Part shown: positions 47,303-55,370 of the stretch, in pieces
Position numbering within the stretch: the first letter of the stretch is position 1
Layout of the letters: each line of letters opens with the position of its first letter
NCBI GenBank assembly: GCA_043797615.1
Contig: JAZDPK010000030.1
Span: forward strand, 17,252-81,251
DNA length: 64,000 bases
DNA from: JAZDPK01 sp043797615
Lineage (GTDB): Bacteria > Patescibacteriota > Patescibacteriia > UBA11705 > JABHMO01
Reading direction: 5' to 3'
Translations under genes and position numbers: made by a program
The notes under the pieces: model-generated
Database searches by the model: none
Seen by the model: only the letters and a program-made list of their open reading frames with translations
Told to the model about the DNA's origin: nothing

Positions 47303-48487
47303 CTATTGCTTAATCGCCTGCAACCCGGGCAATTCCTTCCCTTCCAGAAATTCCAGCATCGCGCCGCCGCCGGTCGAGACGAAATCAAAATATTTTTCCG
47401 CCTTCGCCATATGAATCGCATACAAAGTCTCTCCTCCGCCGGCAATGCCAAGCGCGCGACCCGACGCGACGGCGCCGATCGCTTTGGCGACGACGATGCT
47501 GCCGTGTCTGAACCTCTTGTCTTCGAGAAGCCCCATCGGCCCGCCCCAGATGATCGTTTTCGCCTGCCTGATCATATTTGAATATAGTTTCATCGTTGCC
47601 GGCCCGATATCGAAAATCATTTCGCTCCTAACGCACAGCTTCTTGTTTTTTCCGACTTCAACGACTCGCGGCTTCCGGCGCATGTTCTTGTCGCAAACGA
47701 CCAAATCGATCGGCAGGATTATTTTTTTTGATTTCAAAAGCGGCTTTATTTTTTCCGCTTCTTTTTCTTTCACCAGTGAGCCGCCGACTCCAAATCCTTT
47801 GGCAAAAAGAATCGTATTGGCGCAGCCGCCGCCGAACAGCACTTGGTCGTAAATTTTCAGGAAGCGATCCACGACTTTCATTTTCGTTTTGATTTTCGCG
47901 CCGCCGATAATCGCGATGGACGGCGATTTCGGCGCCAGAACTTTTGAAAGGTATTCGACTTCGGCGGACACGTTCAATCCGGCAAAGCACGGGATAAACC
48001 GGCTGATCGCCACCATCGACGCGCAGGCGCGGTGGCTGACGGCAAACGCTTCATTCACGTAAACGCGGGCCAACTTGGCAAGAATAGCGGCAAACACCGG
48101 GCTATTTTTTCCTTCGCGCTTGTCAAAGCGGATGTTTTCCAGAAATACAATATCATCATTCGTAAAATCCTGTCTGACTTTCGCCACCAGCTTAACATTT
48201 ATTTTATCTTTTATAAAACGGATGCTCGCGCCCGGCAAATGCCGGCGCAGTTCGGCGCAAACCGGGGCAAGCGACAGCGCGCTGACCGTTTTGCCGCCCG
48301 GACGACCCAGATGCGAAACTAAAATTATCTGGCATCTGTTTTTCAGCAGATATTTTATCGTTGGTAGCGTCCGGATTATCTTGTAATCGTCGGCGACCTT
48401 TCCGCTTTTGATCGGAACGTTGAAATCAACGCGCAAAAGCACGCGCTTGTACTCCAATACGACGTCTTCGATGGATTTAAATTTCAT
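47303..48487 (-). CDS. pgk: Phosphoglycerate kinase
   Basis: 394 aa. Makes ATP from 1,3-bisphosphoglycerate. LLRVDFNVPIKSGKV at the N-terminus (substrate Asp/Asn), LVSHLGRPGGKT, FLENIRFDKREG, IIGGAKIKTKMKVVDRFL, and the ATP site IIWGGPMGLLED and STGGGAMLEFLEGKELPG. Complete. It completes lower glycolysis here with eno and gpmI. Confidence 0.96.
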   Translation of the reverse strand: MKFKSIEDVVLEYKRVLLRVDFNVPIKSGKVADDYKIIRTLPTIKYLLKNRCQIILVSHLGRPGGKTVSALSLAPVCAELRRHLPGASIRFIKDKINVKLVAKVRQDFTNDDIVFLENIRFDKREGKNSPVFAAILAKLARVYVNEAFAVSHRACASMVAISRFIPCFAGLNVSAEVEYLSKVLAPKSPSIAIIGGAKIKTKMKVVDRFLKIYDQVLFGGGCANTILFAKGFGVGGSLVKEKEAEKIKPLLKSKKIILPIDLVVCDKNMRRKPRVVEVGKNKKLCVRSEMIFDIGPATMKLYSNMIRQAKTIIWGGPMGLLEDKRFRHGSIVVAKAIGAVASGRALGIAGGGETLYAIHMAKAEKYFDFVSTGGGAMLEFLEGKELPGLQAIKQ

Positions 48488-48496
48488 ATTGTTTTA

Positions 48497-48593
48497 GAGC
48501 CTGTCTGTAAAATTCGTATTTGGCTAAAAATTTTATAATTTTTGCTGCAAATTATAAATTTTATAGCTCAAAAGAAACTTTTCAGACAGCCTC
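48497..48593. mobile_element. MITE-like element, copy 1 (97 bp)
   Basis: Terminal inverted repeats GAGCCTGTCTG (48497-48507) and CAGACAGCCTC (48583-48593). The interior (AGCTATAAAATTTATAATTT, TTTTGCTGCAAATTATAAA) is shared with the inverted copy at 59225-59385. No ORF. It lies flush with the hypA stop codon. Confidence 0.75.
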
Positions 48594-48848
48594 TTATTCA
48601 CCGGAAATTGAAATCAACTTCCAAGCATTCCCTTTTATTTTGTTAATTTTCAATTCAGCGTTTTCCGCCAACGTTCCTTTTAGCAATAAATTCAAATTGA
48701 ATTCCAAATTTTCTTTCGTGATATCCGAACCATGCTCGCTAATCACCCCCAACTCAATAATCGCGCGTTTAACCAAACGCAATTTGTTTTTTTGCGCTTC
48801 CTCTATAATTAATTTTTGGATTTTGTTGGCTAAGTGCAAATCGTGCAT
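48594..48848 (-). CDS. hypA: HypA-like hydrogenase nickel-insertion protein, zinc domain missing
   Basis: 84 aa. MHDLHLANKIQKLIIEEAQK carries the nickel-binding N-terminal His2, and the following strand-helix pattern (RAIIELGVISEHGSDITKEN) fits HypA. Full HypA is about 110-120 aa with two CxxC pairs that bind zinc; here the protein ends before that domain. The stop codon abuts the MITE-like element, so the tail may have been cut off by its insertion. It is the last gene of the hydrogenase operon. Confidence 0.7.
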   Translation of the reverse strand: MHDLHLANKIQKLIIEEAQKNKLRLVKRAIIELGVISEHGSDITKENLEFNLNLLLKGTLAENAELKINKIKGNAWKLISISGE

Positions 48849-48857
48849 ATGATTGTT

Positions 48858-49304
48858 TTATAATTTCGCCATTCTTTCAATTCCGATTGATTTTAAATAT
48901 AAAATCGTCGAATCGGACAAATACGGCAAACGTTTAACCGCTTCGATTTCCAGAAATTCCTGTTTGCGGTGCTTTTGCGGCTCGTTGTTTTTCAATCCGC
49001 CGGAATATTTTTTTATCAGGAATAAATGCAGCAAAACATTAACCATTTTCCCGTCGCGCTCGTAAACGCGGTCGTCATGAGCGATTTCTTCGCAATCTTC
49101 GACAACGATATTGCATTCTTCATTGACTTCTTGCTTTAAACCATCTTCAACCGATTGTCCTTGTTTGACTTTACCCACAGGGATCGTCCAAAATCCATAT
49201 TTCACGTGCTTCTGCATCAAAATTTCGCCTTGATCGTTTTTAATAACGGCGGCAATGGCATCGTGATCAATTAAATCATTAGTAGTGTATTTGATAGTAT
49301 TCAT
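48858..49304 (-). CDS. NUDIX hydrolase
   Basis: 148 aa with a NUDIX box GKVKQGQSVEDGLKQEVNEE near residues 45-64; the first Glu of the box is Gln, and the metal-binding REUxEE half is present as QEVNEE. Such enzymes cleave nucleoside diphosphates linked to another group; the substrate is unknown. It starts 3 bp after hydA in the hydrogenase operon. A link to nucleotide cofactors of the hydrogenase is possible but unproven. Confidence 0.85.
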   Translation of the reverse strand: MNTIKYTTNDLIDHDAIAAVIKNDQGEILMQKHVKYGFWTIPVGKVKQGQSVEDGLKQEVNEECNIVVEDCEEIAHDDRVYERDGKMVNVLLHLFLIKKYSGGLKNNEPQKHRKQEFLEIEAVKRLPYLSDSTILYLKSIGIERMAKL

Positions 49305-49307
49305 AAA

Positions 49308-50585
49308 TTAATGCGTGGCACAGCTGATACACGGGTCATATGCCCTAATTAGTGTTTTAATCAACAGATCGCGTTTTTTATCAGTCGTGTTTTTTTCTTT
49401 CAACAGCAACGCCTGCAAATCTTTTTCCAAATTCGCCAGAAACATCGCCGTCGGCGTAATGATATTGCAATGTAAAATATTTCCTTCGCGGTCAAGCTCG
49501 TATTCGTGGTATAAAATGCCCCGCGGCGCTTCCATCACGGCGAAGCCGCGACCCGGATTCGGCTTGTACGAAACTTTAAGCTTTTTGCGGAAATCTTTTT
49601 TCTTTCTTAAGTTTTCATATTTCGCAAAAAGCTTATTGATTTCCTCAATGCTGTGGATTATTTCAACCGCTTGGGCGAAAATATTATAGAAAGAATTATA
49701 ACAAGGCAAATTGACTTTCAGCTTTTTCCAGGAAGCCTGCGCCCGCTGATTCAATTTGTCAAAATTATTGTTCACGCGCGCCAAAGCGCCGACCAGGAAC
49801 GCCCGTTCCAAATGCGAAACGCGCTTCACTTTTTCGTAAGGCAGGATTATTTCTTCCACGTCGTACAAGAATTTTTCCGGCGAAACGATCTGGCCGCCGT
49901 CGGAAAAATAAATTTTGCCGTCGTAAATCGCATATTCGCTTTTGCCGTTCAATGTGACGTAATTCGTCGGCCGCTCTAACTTCGGCAATTTTTGTTTGAT
50001 GATGAAATTGAACATTTTCTCCGCTTTGGACAAAACTTCTCCGCTTGCGGAAATTAATTTATTCAATTCGTCGAAATCCGGCTCAATATTGAAGCCGCCA
50101 ATTACGCTATTAATCGGATGAATCGTTCGTCCGCCGATGACTTTTGCCAAGCGCACGCCGTAATCGCGCACGTCCAGCGCCAATTTCGATTCGTTCGGAT
50201 ATTTCGCGACCAAATCAAAATCATTGCTGATGCCGATTAAATCCGGAAAAGACAAAAAGAAAGCGTGCAAGGCGTGGCTGTGAATCCATTGCGCGTTTAT
50301 CAAAATTTTTCGCAGCGTTAAAATTTCCTGCGTTACTTCAATATTCAGCGCCTGCTCCAGCGCTTTGATCGCCGTTAAATTATGGACGATCGGACACACG
50401 CCGCAAATGCGCGCCGTTATTATCGGCGCCTCGTAATATTTACGATTCAAAAGAATGCCTTCAATCAGGCGGCTGCCTTCCTCCGTTTCAATCCTGGCTT
50501 CGGCGAAATCGCCGTTCACCAGCGCGCCGGCAAAGCTCATGTGGCCTTCGGTTTTGCCTATATGGTCTATTTTTATTGTTTTCAT
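49308..50585 (-). CDS. hydA: NiFe hydrogenase large (alpha) subunit, group 3b-like
   Basis: 425 aa. The NiFe site ligands are in RICGVCPIVHNL (about 60-71) and DPCISCATH at the very end. It begins KIDHIGKTEGHMSF. Known large subunits are made with a short C-terminal extension after the last His that a protease removes after nickel insertion; here the stop codon follows that His directly, so no cleavage is needed. With the delta, gamma and beta subunits it should form a soluble NAD(P)-linked hydrogenase (sulfhydrogenase type). Confidence 0.95.
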   Translation of the reverse strand: MKTIKIDHIGKTEGHMSFAGALVNGDFAEARIETEEGSRLIEGILLNRKYYEAPIITARICGVCPIVHNLTAIKALEQALNIEVTQEILTLRKILINAQWIHSHALHAFFLSFPDLIGISNDFDLVAKYPNESKLALDVRDYGVRLAKVIGGRTIHPINSVIGGFNIEPDFDELNKLISASGEVLSKAEKMFNFIIKQKLPKLERPTNYVTLNGKSEYAIYDGKIYFSDGGQIVSPEKFLYDVEEIILPYEKVKRVSHLERAFLVGALARVNNNFDKLNQRAQASWKKLKVNLPCYNSFYNIFAQAVEIIHSIEEINKLFAKYENLRKKKDFRKKLKVSYKPNPGRGFAVMEAPRGILYHEYELDREGNILHCNIITPTAMFLANLEKDLQALLLKEKNTTDKKRDLLIKTLIRAYDPCISCATH

Positions 50586-50604
50586 AATACAAGAAGGGAA
50601 AGAG

Positions 50605-51042
50605 GGCTAAAGAAGATAATTAAGATTGTTTTCTCATGATACTGTTCTCCAGACCTTGTCGCGTTCTATCGATTAAATACATTGTTTTCAAAATTCGATC
50701 TTCGAATAAGTTATAGATATTTTCACCAATGTATTTCATTTGACGAACCCTTTTTATTCTTTCGTAAAGTTCAGCTCCCGACCGCCTGCTATAAGTTAAA
50801 AATCGTAAATATTCGTTAATGTAACCTGAATAATAACCTTCAACAAAATTTGACGCGATTGAATCATTGGCGTTGATAATCTGGCTGCGCATTTTATATT
50901 CTGTTTTTGGGATACACATCAAAATATCTTGAACAATTTTACTTAATTCACAAATGCTTTGGTAAACAATCATTTTTTCATGTTCGCCTTTGTGTTTTAT
51001 ATCAATCATAATATTAATTAAACTTGCATATCTTCTTTAGCC
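50605..51042. mobile_element. IVS-like element: four-helix-bundle gene between inverted arms
   Basis: GGCTAAAGAAGATA (50605-50618) and its exact inverse TATCTTCTTTAGCC (51029-51042) flank one ORF; further out the arms stay similar (AAGAAGG ... CCTTCTT). The block separates hydD from hydA. The same TCTTCTTTAGCC word occurs near 22062. Confidence 0.6.
50620..51009 (-). CDS. Four-helix-bundle protein (S23/IVP family)
   Basis: 129 aa. MIVYQSICELSKIVQDILMC, MRSQIINANDSIASNFVEGY and YLRFLTYSRRSGAELYERI match the 23S rRNA intervening-sequence protein family (TIGR02436), pentameric helical bundles that include the Avd accessory protein of diversity-generating retroelements. The function is unsettled; nucleic-acid binding is suggested for relatives. 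Its position inside the hydrogenase operon, between inverted arms, is unusual. Confidence 0.88.
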   Translation of the reverse strand: MIDIKHKGEHEKMIVYQSICELSKIVQDILMCIPKTEYKMRSQIINANDSIASNFVEGYYSGYINEYLRFLTYSRRSGAELYERIKRVRQMKYIGENIYNLFEDRILKTMYLIDRTRQGLENSIMRKQS

Positions 51043-51057
51043 TTCTTGGCCTTCTAT

Positions 51058-51804
51058 TTATTCAAGCAGTTCTTTTACCCCGAATACCTCAAACACTTTT
51101 ATAATTTCCTTGTCCGAATATTTTTCTCGAAGTTTTTTAATCAAATTACTGACTTCCGCGTCTTCAACCAGTCCCCGGCATCCCCAGCATCCCTGCTTTG
51201 ATTGCAGGCAAACCGCCTTGCATCCGCCTTGCGTAATCGGGCCGAGGCAAATTTCATTCTTTTGCAGCAAACATTCGTTCTTGGCAATCTGGCATTCGTC
51301 GCAAACCGGATTTTGCGCGATAGTCGGATTTTTGCCGATGATAATTTGATAAAAAAAATGCAAAAATTCTTTGGCCGTGATCGGGCAGCCGGGCAGATAA
51401 AAATCAACGGAAACGATTTTATTTATCGGTAGAACATTGAAATTTTCAATTCCTTTTTCCTCGCGGTAAATCTGATTGAATATTTTTTCCTTGTCTTGAT
51501 AGTTTTTCATGTGGTAAACGCCGCCCAGGCACGCGCAGCTGCCCAGGGCAATCAGCACTTTCGAATTCTTGCGGATTAATTTTAAATTTTTAATGTTTTG
51601 ATTGGTCAGTGGACTGCCTTCGACCAGCGCGATGTCGTATCCTTCCGCCAAATCGTGCGTGCCGTCTTCGAAAAGGCGGAACGCGGCGATTTCGATCTTA
51701 TCGCTCAATTCCAAAAATTTTTCGCGCAAATCCAAAATCGCGAAGCAGCATCCTTCGCAGCTGGTCAGTGAAAAAATTCCGATTTTCAGTTTTTCTTCTT
51801 TCAT
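51058..51804 (-). CDS. hydD: NiFe hydrogenase small (delta) subunit
   Basis: 248 aa. Iron-sulfur ligands in LTSCEGCCFAILDL (CxxC), ALGSCACLGGVYHM (GxCxxxGG), YLPGCPITAKEF (PGC) and the later CDECQIAKNECLL, CLGPITQGGCKAVC, GCWGCRG, which fit three 4Fe-4S clusters. It relays electrons from the NiFe site to the flavin subunit. It follows the PH-like gene and precedes the four-helix-bundle gene. Confidence 0.94.
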   Translation of the reverse strand: MKEEKLKIGIFSLTSCEGCCFAILDLREKFLELSDKIEIAAFRLFEDGTHDLAEGYDIALVEGSPLTNQNIKNLKLIRKNSKVLIALGSCACLGGVYHMKNYQDKEKIFNQIYREEKGIENFNVLPINKIVSVDFYLPGCPITAKEFLHFFYQIIIGKNPTIAQNPVCDECQIAKNECLLQKNEICLGPITQGGCKAVCLQSKQGCWGCRGLVEDAEVSNLIKKLREKYSDKEIIKVFEVFGVKELLE

Positions 51805-51865
51805 ATTCTAAATCGCTAATCGCACGAATTAAAACGAATTGCACTAATTTTTCCAGACAAAATAT

Positions 51866-52363
51866 CTAAATTGATTCGTGTCTTATTCGCGCCAATTCGC
51901 TTTTATTCGTGATTATATTTTTCAATTCTTCCGGCTTGGCCGTGGAAATGAAATACGAACGCGGATCATTTTTGAATTTTATTTTCAATCCGCTTCCGGC
52001 GCGCGGCACGTAGCCCACGGCGCCGTCCGATCCCATTCTGATGCCATAACCCCAGTAATTTCCGAATTTGTATTTTCCGATTTCAACGCTTTGAACATTG
52101 ACAAGATAGAAGCTCTTTTTGAATTTTCCGAATCCGAAATTGATTTTTTCTTCGGTAACGGTTATTTCCAATTTATTGAACGAAAATAGCGCGATCGCGT
52201 TCATGATCAGCAAAATCCAAAGCGCGATTTCCGCGACATGATTCAGATGAACCGGCTTGGCAGTGAATCGCGACCCGGCGATCAAAATGAAAATTATCAG
52301 CGACGCGCCGAGGAAAATTTTTAGAAATAAATAAGTATGGATCTTTTCTTGATAAATAATCAT
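51866..52363 (-). CDS. Two-helix membrane protein with PH-like domain
   Basis: 165 aa. Two membrane segments (FLKIFLGASLIIFILIAGS and HVAEIALWILLIMNAIALF), then a beta-rich domain (LEITVTEEKINFGFGKFKKS ... YGIRMGSDGAVGYVPRAGSG) like bacterial PH domains. The last about 15 residues (KSELARIRHESI) are encoded by a CGAAT word repeat whose inverted partner is at 51815-51850, so the C-terminus looks repeat-derived. No known link to hydrogenase. Confidence 0.7.
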   Translation of the reverse strand: MIIYQEKIHTYLFLKIFLGASLIIFILIAGSRFTAKPVHLNHVAEIALWILLIMNAIALFSFNKLEITVTEEKINFGFGKFKKSFYLVNVQSVEIGKYKFGNYWGYGIRMGSDGAVGYVPRAGSGLKIKFKNDPRSYFISTAKPEELKNIITNKSELARIRHESI

Positions 52364-52381
52364 AATGGTTCCGCATTATTT

Positions 52382-52440
52382 GGCGCCTGCCTGCCGGCCG
52401 TGCTCCGCCATAGCGGCTACGCGACGGCGAGTAGGCAGGT
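52382..52440. repeat. GCCTGCCTGCCGGC-type palindromic repeat
   Basis: GCGCCTGCCTGCCGGCCG ... GCGACGGCGAGTAGGCAGG, next to the end of hydG; related to 8714 and 58190. Confidence 0.65.
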
Positions 52441-53228
52441 TAGGTTTCGCATAGTTTCGCGTAGTTAAACACAGGACCGTCTTTGCAAACATATTTCGTT
52501 TTACACGCGCAATGCTGGCACACGCCCACGCCGCAATGCATCCGATTTTCCAACGAAACGTAAATATCTTCGGGCTTAACGCCTTTGGCGATCAGTTCTT
52601 TAACGACGTTTTTATACATCGCTTCCGGTCCGCACATGAAAATTTTGGCATCAGGCAATAATTTTTTATTTTTAATCAGATTCGTCACGAAGCCGGTTTG
52701 ATCCGAATAACCCGGCAATTTATCTTTTTCCAATATGACGTTAAAGTCGCAATTTTCACAAATAGAATCGAATTCATCGTGAAAAACGATTTGGCTCGCG
52801 TCGCGGCAGCCGTGGAAAATCTGGATTTTCACGTTTTTTTTGTTTTTATTTTCCAAATAAACGGAACGGAGCGGCGCCAATCCGCACCCGCCGCTGATCA
52901 AAACCAGATTGCCCGTAACTTCCGGAAATCCGTTGCCGAAAGGTCCGCGGACAAACGTCGTATCCCCTCTTTGCAATTTATTCAATCGGCGCGTCAGATC
53001 ACCGGCGCCGCGAATGGTCAAGGAAAAATGTCTTCCAGCGTCTTTCGGATTTGAAGAAATGCTGATCGGGCATTCGCCGAAGCCGGGTAAGCTGATCTGC
53101 ATGAATTGGCCGGCGAGAAATCCAAAGTTTTTCTGATTTTCCATTTTAAAAAATAAAGTAACGGCGGTCGGGCTTTCCTTTATCGCCTTGATCACTTTTG
53201 CCGGTTCAAGCAAATATGAATTTTTCAT
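52440..53228 (-). CDS. hydG: Hydrogenase gamma subunit, FAD/NAD(P)-binding
   Basis: 262 aa ferredoxin-NADP reductase-type protein. FAD region with GQFMQISLPGFGECPISISS, NAD(P) region with GNLVLISGGCGLAPLRSVYL and KIFMCGPEAMYKNVVKELI, and a C-terminal 2Fe-2S site CGVGVCQHCACKTKYVC. It passes electrons between the iron-sulfur chain and NAD(P)H. Confidence 0.93.
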   Translation of the reverse strand: MKNSYLLEPAKVIKAIKESPTAVTLFFKMENQKNFGFLAGQFMQISLPGFGECPISISSNPKDAGRHFSLTIRGAGDLTRRLNKLQRGDTTFVRGPFGNGFPEVTGNLVLISGGCGLAPLRSVYLENKNKKNVKIQIFHGCRDASQIVFHDEFDSICENCDFNVILEKDKLPGYSDQTGFVTNLIKNKKLLPDAKIFMCGPEAMYKNVVKELIAKGVKPEDIYVSLENRMHCGVGVCQHCACKTKYVCKDGPVFNYAKLCET

Positions 53229-53304
53229 GATATAACTTTACTTAATAAAATTTTCAGGATAATAAATTTCCCTCTACCCGGCTTTAGCCGGGGAACATAA
53301 AGCT

Positions 53305-54279
53305 TTAGCTTTTACTTAATGTCTTTAAATTTCTAAAGATATCTATCCCCACCGGACACGCTTTCACGCACCTACCGCATCCGACGCAGCCGTAGTATGA
53401 AAATTCTTCCGGAATCCGAACAAACTTATGGAAATACCAGAAATACAATCGCTTGGCCACCGTGTCCAATTTTTTGAAGCCGCCGGCGATTTTGGAAAAT
53501 TCCGGATAAAAACAGTTCGCCCAATGCCGTTCTTTTCTAACGCCGTTCAATTGCGGCTCGTCGACTTGATTGAAGCAAAAGCACGTCGGACAAACGATCG
53601 AGCATTTGCCGCATGCCAGGCAAATTTCCGATAATTCATTCCAGAGCTGATGCTTTTCATTGTTTTCAACGGCTTGGCGTCCGGCAATAATCCGCGGATT
53701 AACGCCTTGCTCCGGAACCAATCCGGCGAATTCGATATTTTCGTAATCTTTAACGTTATTTTTTTCCAAAAACTTCTGGCCTTTTTGCGTGCCGGAAAAC
53801 AAAAGCAGATTCCCGTCCTTCTGTCTCTCGATAAAAACGTCAAACAGCAAATGCTCCAAAACGTTTTCCTCGTATTCCGGCTGAAAAACTTTATATTTGC
53901 GCAAATCGTTTTCAATGCCGTTCGCGTAACCGACGATGATCATGTTTTGCCTTCTTTTTTGAAAATAAATATCCTTGGCGAAAACATGCTCGAACAAAGT
54001 GAACGCCCGCAGATCGAGAATGTTGATTCCCCAAACAACGGCTTTTTCTTTTTCAAATTTTTCCTTGAATATTCCGTCTTTAATGTGGAACATTGTTTCT
54101 CGCGGCGGCAGGAAAATCGATTTGAACGGATAAGCCGGGATATCGCTTGACCAATCTATTTCCGAACCGTTTTTTATTTTTTCAACGAAAATTTGGCCGT
54201 CAGTTTTCACCGGCGCGTATACGATAAAATCATCGCGCAAAGTATTTGCGATCAATCTCTTGATTTCCGCTAATTTCAT
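53305..54279 (-). CDS. hydB: Hydrogenase beta subunit, 4Fe-4S protein
   Basis: 324 aa. Two 4Fe-4S motifs, CLACGKCSIVCPTCFCF (about 212-228) and CVGCGRCVKACPVGID (about 295-310), as in the sulfhydrogenase beta subunit. First gene of the operon hydB-hydG-PH-hydD-(four-helix)-hydA-nudix-hypA. Its promoter is an extended -10 (TGGTATAAT) 8 nt before ATG. Confidence 0.93.
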   Translation of the reverse strand: MKLAEIKRLIANTLRDDFIVYAPVKTDGQIFVEKIKNGSEIDWSSDIPAYPFKSIFLPPRETMFHIKDGIFKEKFEKEKAVVWGINILDLRAFTLFEHVFAKDIYFQKRRQNMIIVGYANGIENDLRKYKVFQPEYEENVLEHLLFDVFIERQKDGNLLLFSGTQKGQKFLEKNNVKDYENIEFAGLVPEQGVNPRIIAGRQAVENNEKHQLWNELSEICLACGKCSIVCPTCFCFNQVDEPQLNGVRKERHWANCFYPEFSKIAGGFKKLDTVAKRLYFWYFHKFVRIPEEFSYYGCVGCGRCVKACPVGIDIFRNLKTLSKS

Positions 54280-54287
54280 ATGTGAAA

Positions 54288-54296
54288 ATTATACCA
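54288..54296 (-). promoter_or_regulatory. Extended -10 promoter of the hydrogenase operon
   Basis: Minus strand TGGTATAAT; the -10 hexamer ends 8 nt before ATG 54279, so the mRNA is probably leaderless or has a 1-2 nt leader. Confidence 0.6.
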
Positions 54297-54309
54297 TGTT
54301 TTCATTGCA

Positions 54310-54339
54310 AAAAAAAGAAGCCCAGTGAATAACTGAGCC
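54310..54339 (-). terminator. Terminator after the methyltransferase gene
   Basis: Minus strand GCTCAGT, TATTC, ACTGGGC, then TTCTTTTTTTT, separating the restriction-modification unit from the hydrogenase operon. Confidence 0.85.
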
Positions 54340-54422
54340 CGTCTAAACCACTATTTTACGTATAACTGACTTTAGCTATTTCTTAAAAAACTTAATCCTA
54401 AAATATTATGCGCGAAATAAAA

Positions 54423-55370
54423 TTATAATAACTTTTTGTTCATTTGAGCTTCTTTTAAGCGCCGCTGGGCAATTTCCGTGTATTCTTTACTAGTGTCGAT
54501 GCCGATATAATTCAGCCCTAAATTTTGCGCCGCCACTGCTGTCGTTCCGCTTCCAACAAAAGGATCTAATACCAGGGCATGTTTGTAATAAGCGCATAAC
54601 TTCAATATATGTTCGCATAAAGCGATAGGCTTCACGGTTTTATGATTATTATATTCGCCTTTTTCTTTTTTAGAAGGTTTGGCGATTAAAAAATATTTAT
54701 CAATCATTCCATTCATATCTCCTAAAGACAAAATATTTGCAGGAAACATATTAGCGCCAACTCTTACCTGAGTGTTCAATAAGCCGATTTTATACTTCAA
54801 CATATTTGATAAAAAAGTTCCGTCCGTCGCCTTTTGCGCCATTATTATCGGTTCGTAGCAAGATTTTATTTGCGGCGTTTTCCATCCATTAAAATCATGT
54901 TTTATATTCTCTTTTTGTTGTTCATCCATATCTAATTTATCAATAAAATGATTTAGACTCATCGCTTTGGCTTGATTTTGAGTATATATCCATAGAAAAC
55001 AGTCTCTAATCAAAAATCCCGCATCATCAACTGCGCAAGCCATGCGATGATACAACCGCGGACTGGAAAAAGAAAAAAAATAGCCGCCTGGTTTCAAAAC
55101 TCTTAACAGTTCCTTTGAAATCTGGTAATACCAATTATAAAAATTTTCGCCTTGTTTCCTGTCGAATTTCATTCCCGAGGGCAACGACTTGACCAATTGT
55201 TGATTTTTCTCGTTATTCACCTTGTCATATTCCCAATTATTATCCAACTTATCTAAAAAATATGGCGGATCAGTTAAAACAACGTCAACGGAATTGCCAG
55301 GGAAACCCTTCATCACATTCAAGGCGTCTCCCAGTATAATTTGATTGCGCTGATAATTATTTTTTTTCAT
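54423..55370 (-). CDS. DNA methyltransferase of a type II restriction-modification system
   Basis: 315 aa. VVLTDPPYFLDKLDNNWEYD (motif IV, DPPY) precedes LDPFVGSGTTAVAAQNLGLN (motif I), beta-class order, for adenine N6 or cytosine N4 methylation. It overlaps the upstream HNH nuclease gene by 14 bp, so the two are coupled; the methyltransferase protects host DNA from that enzyme. Confidence 0.92.
   Translation of the reverse strand: MKKNNYQRNQIILGDALNVMKGFPGNSVDVVLTDPPYFLDKLDNNWEYDKVNNEKNQQLVKSLPSGMKFDRKQGENFYNWYYQISKELLRVLKPGGYFFSFSSPRLYHRMACAVDDAGFLIRDCFLWIYTQNQAKAMSLNHFIDKLDMDEQQKENIKHDFNGWKTPQIKSCYEPIIMAQKATDGTFLSNMLKYKIGLLNTQVRVGANMFPANILSLGDMNGMIDKYFLIAKPSKKEKGEYNNHKTVKPIALCEHILKLCAYYKHALVLDPFVGSGTTAVAAQNLGLNYIGIDTSKEYTEIAQRRLKEAQMNKKLL

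Noticed and set aside
49308..50585. Hydrogenase large subunit truncated by a frameshift
   Set aside because: All ligands are present and the next gene starts 3 bp later, so the short end looks real.
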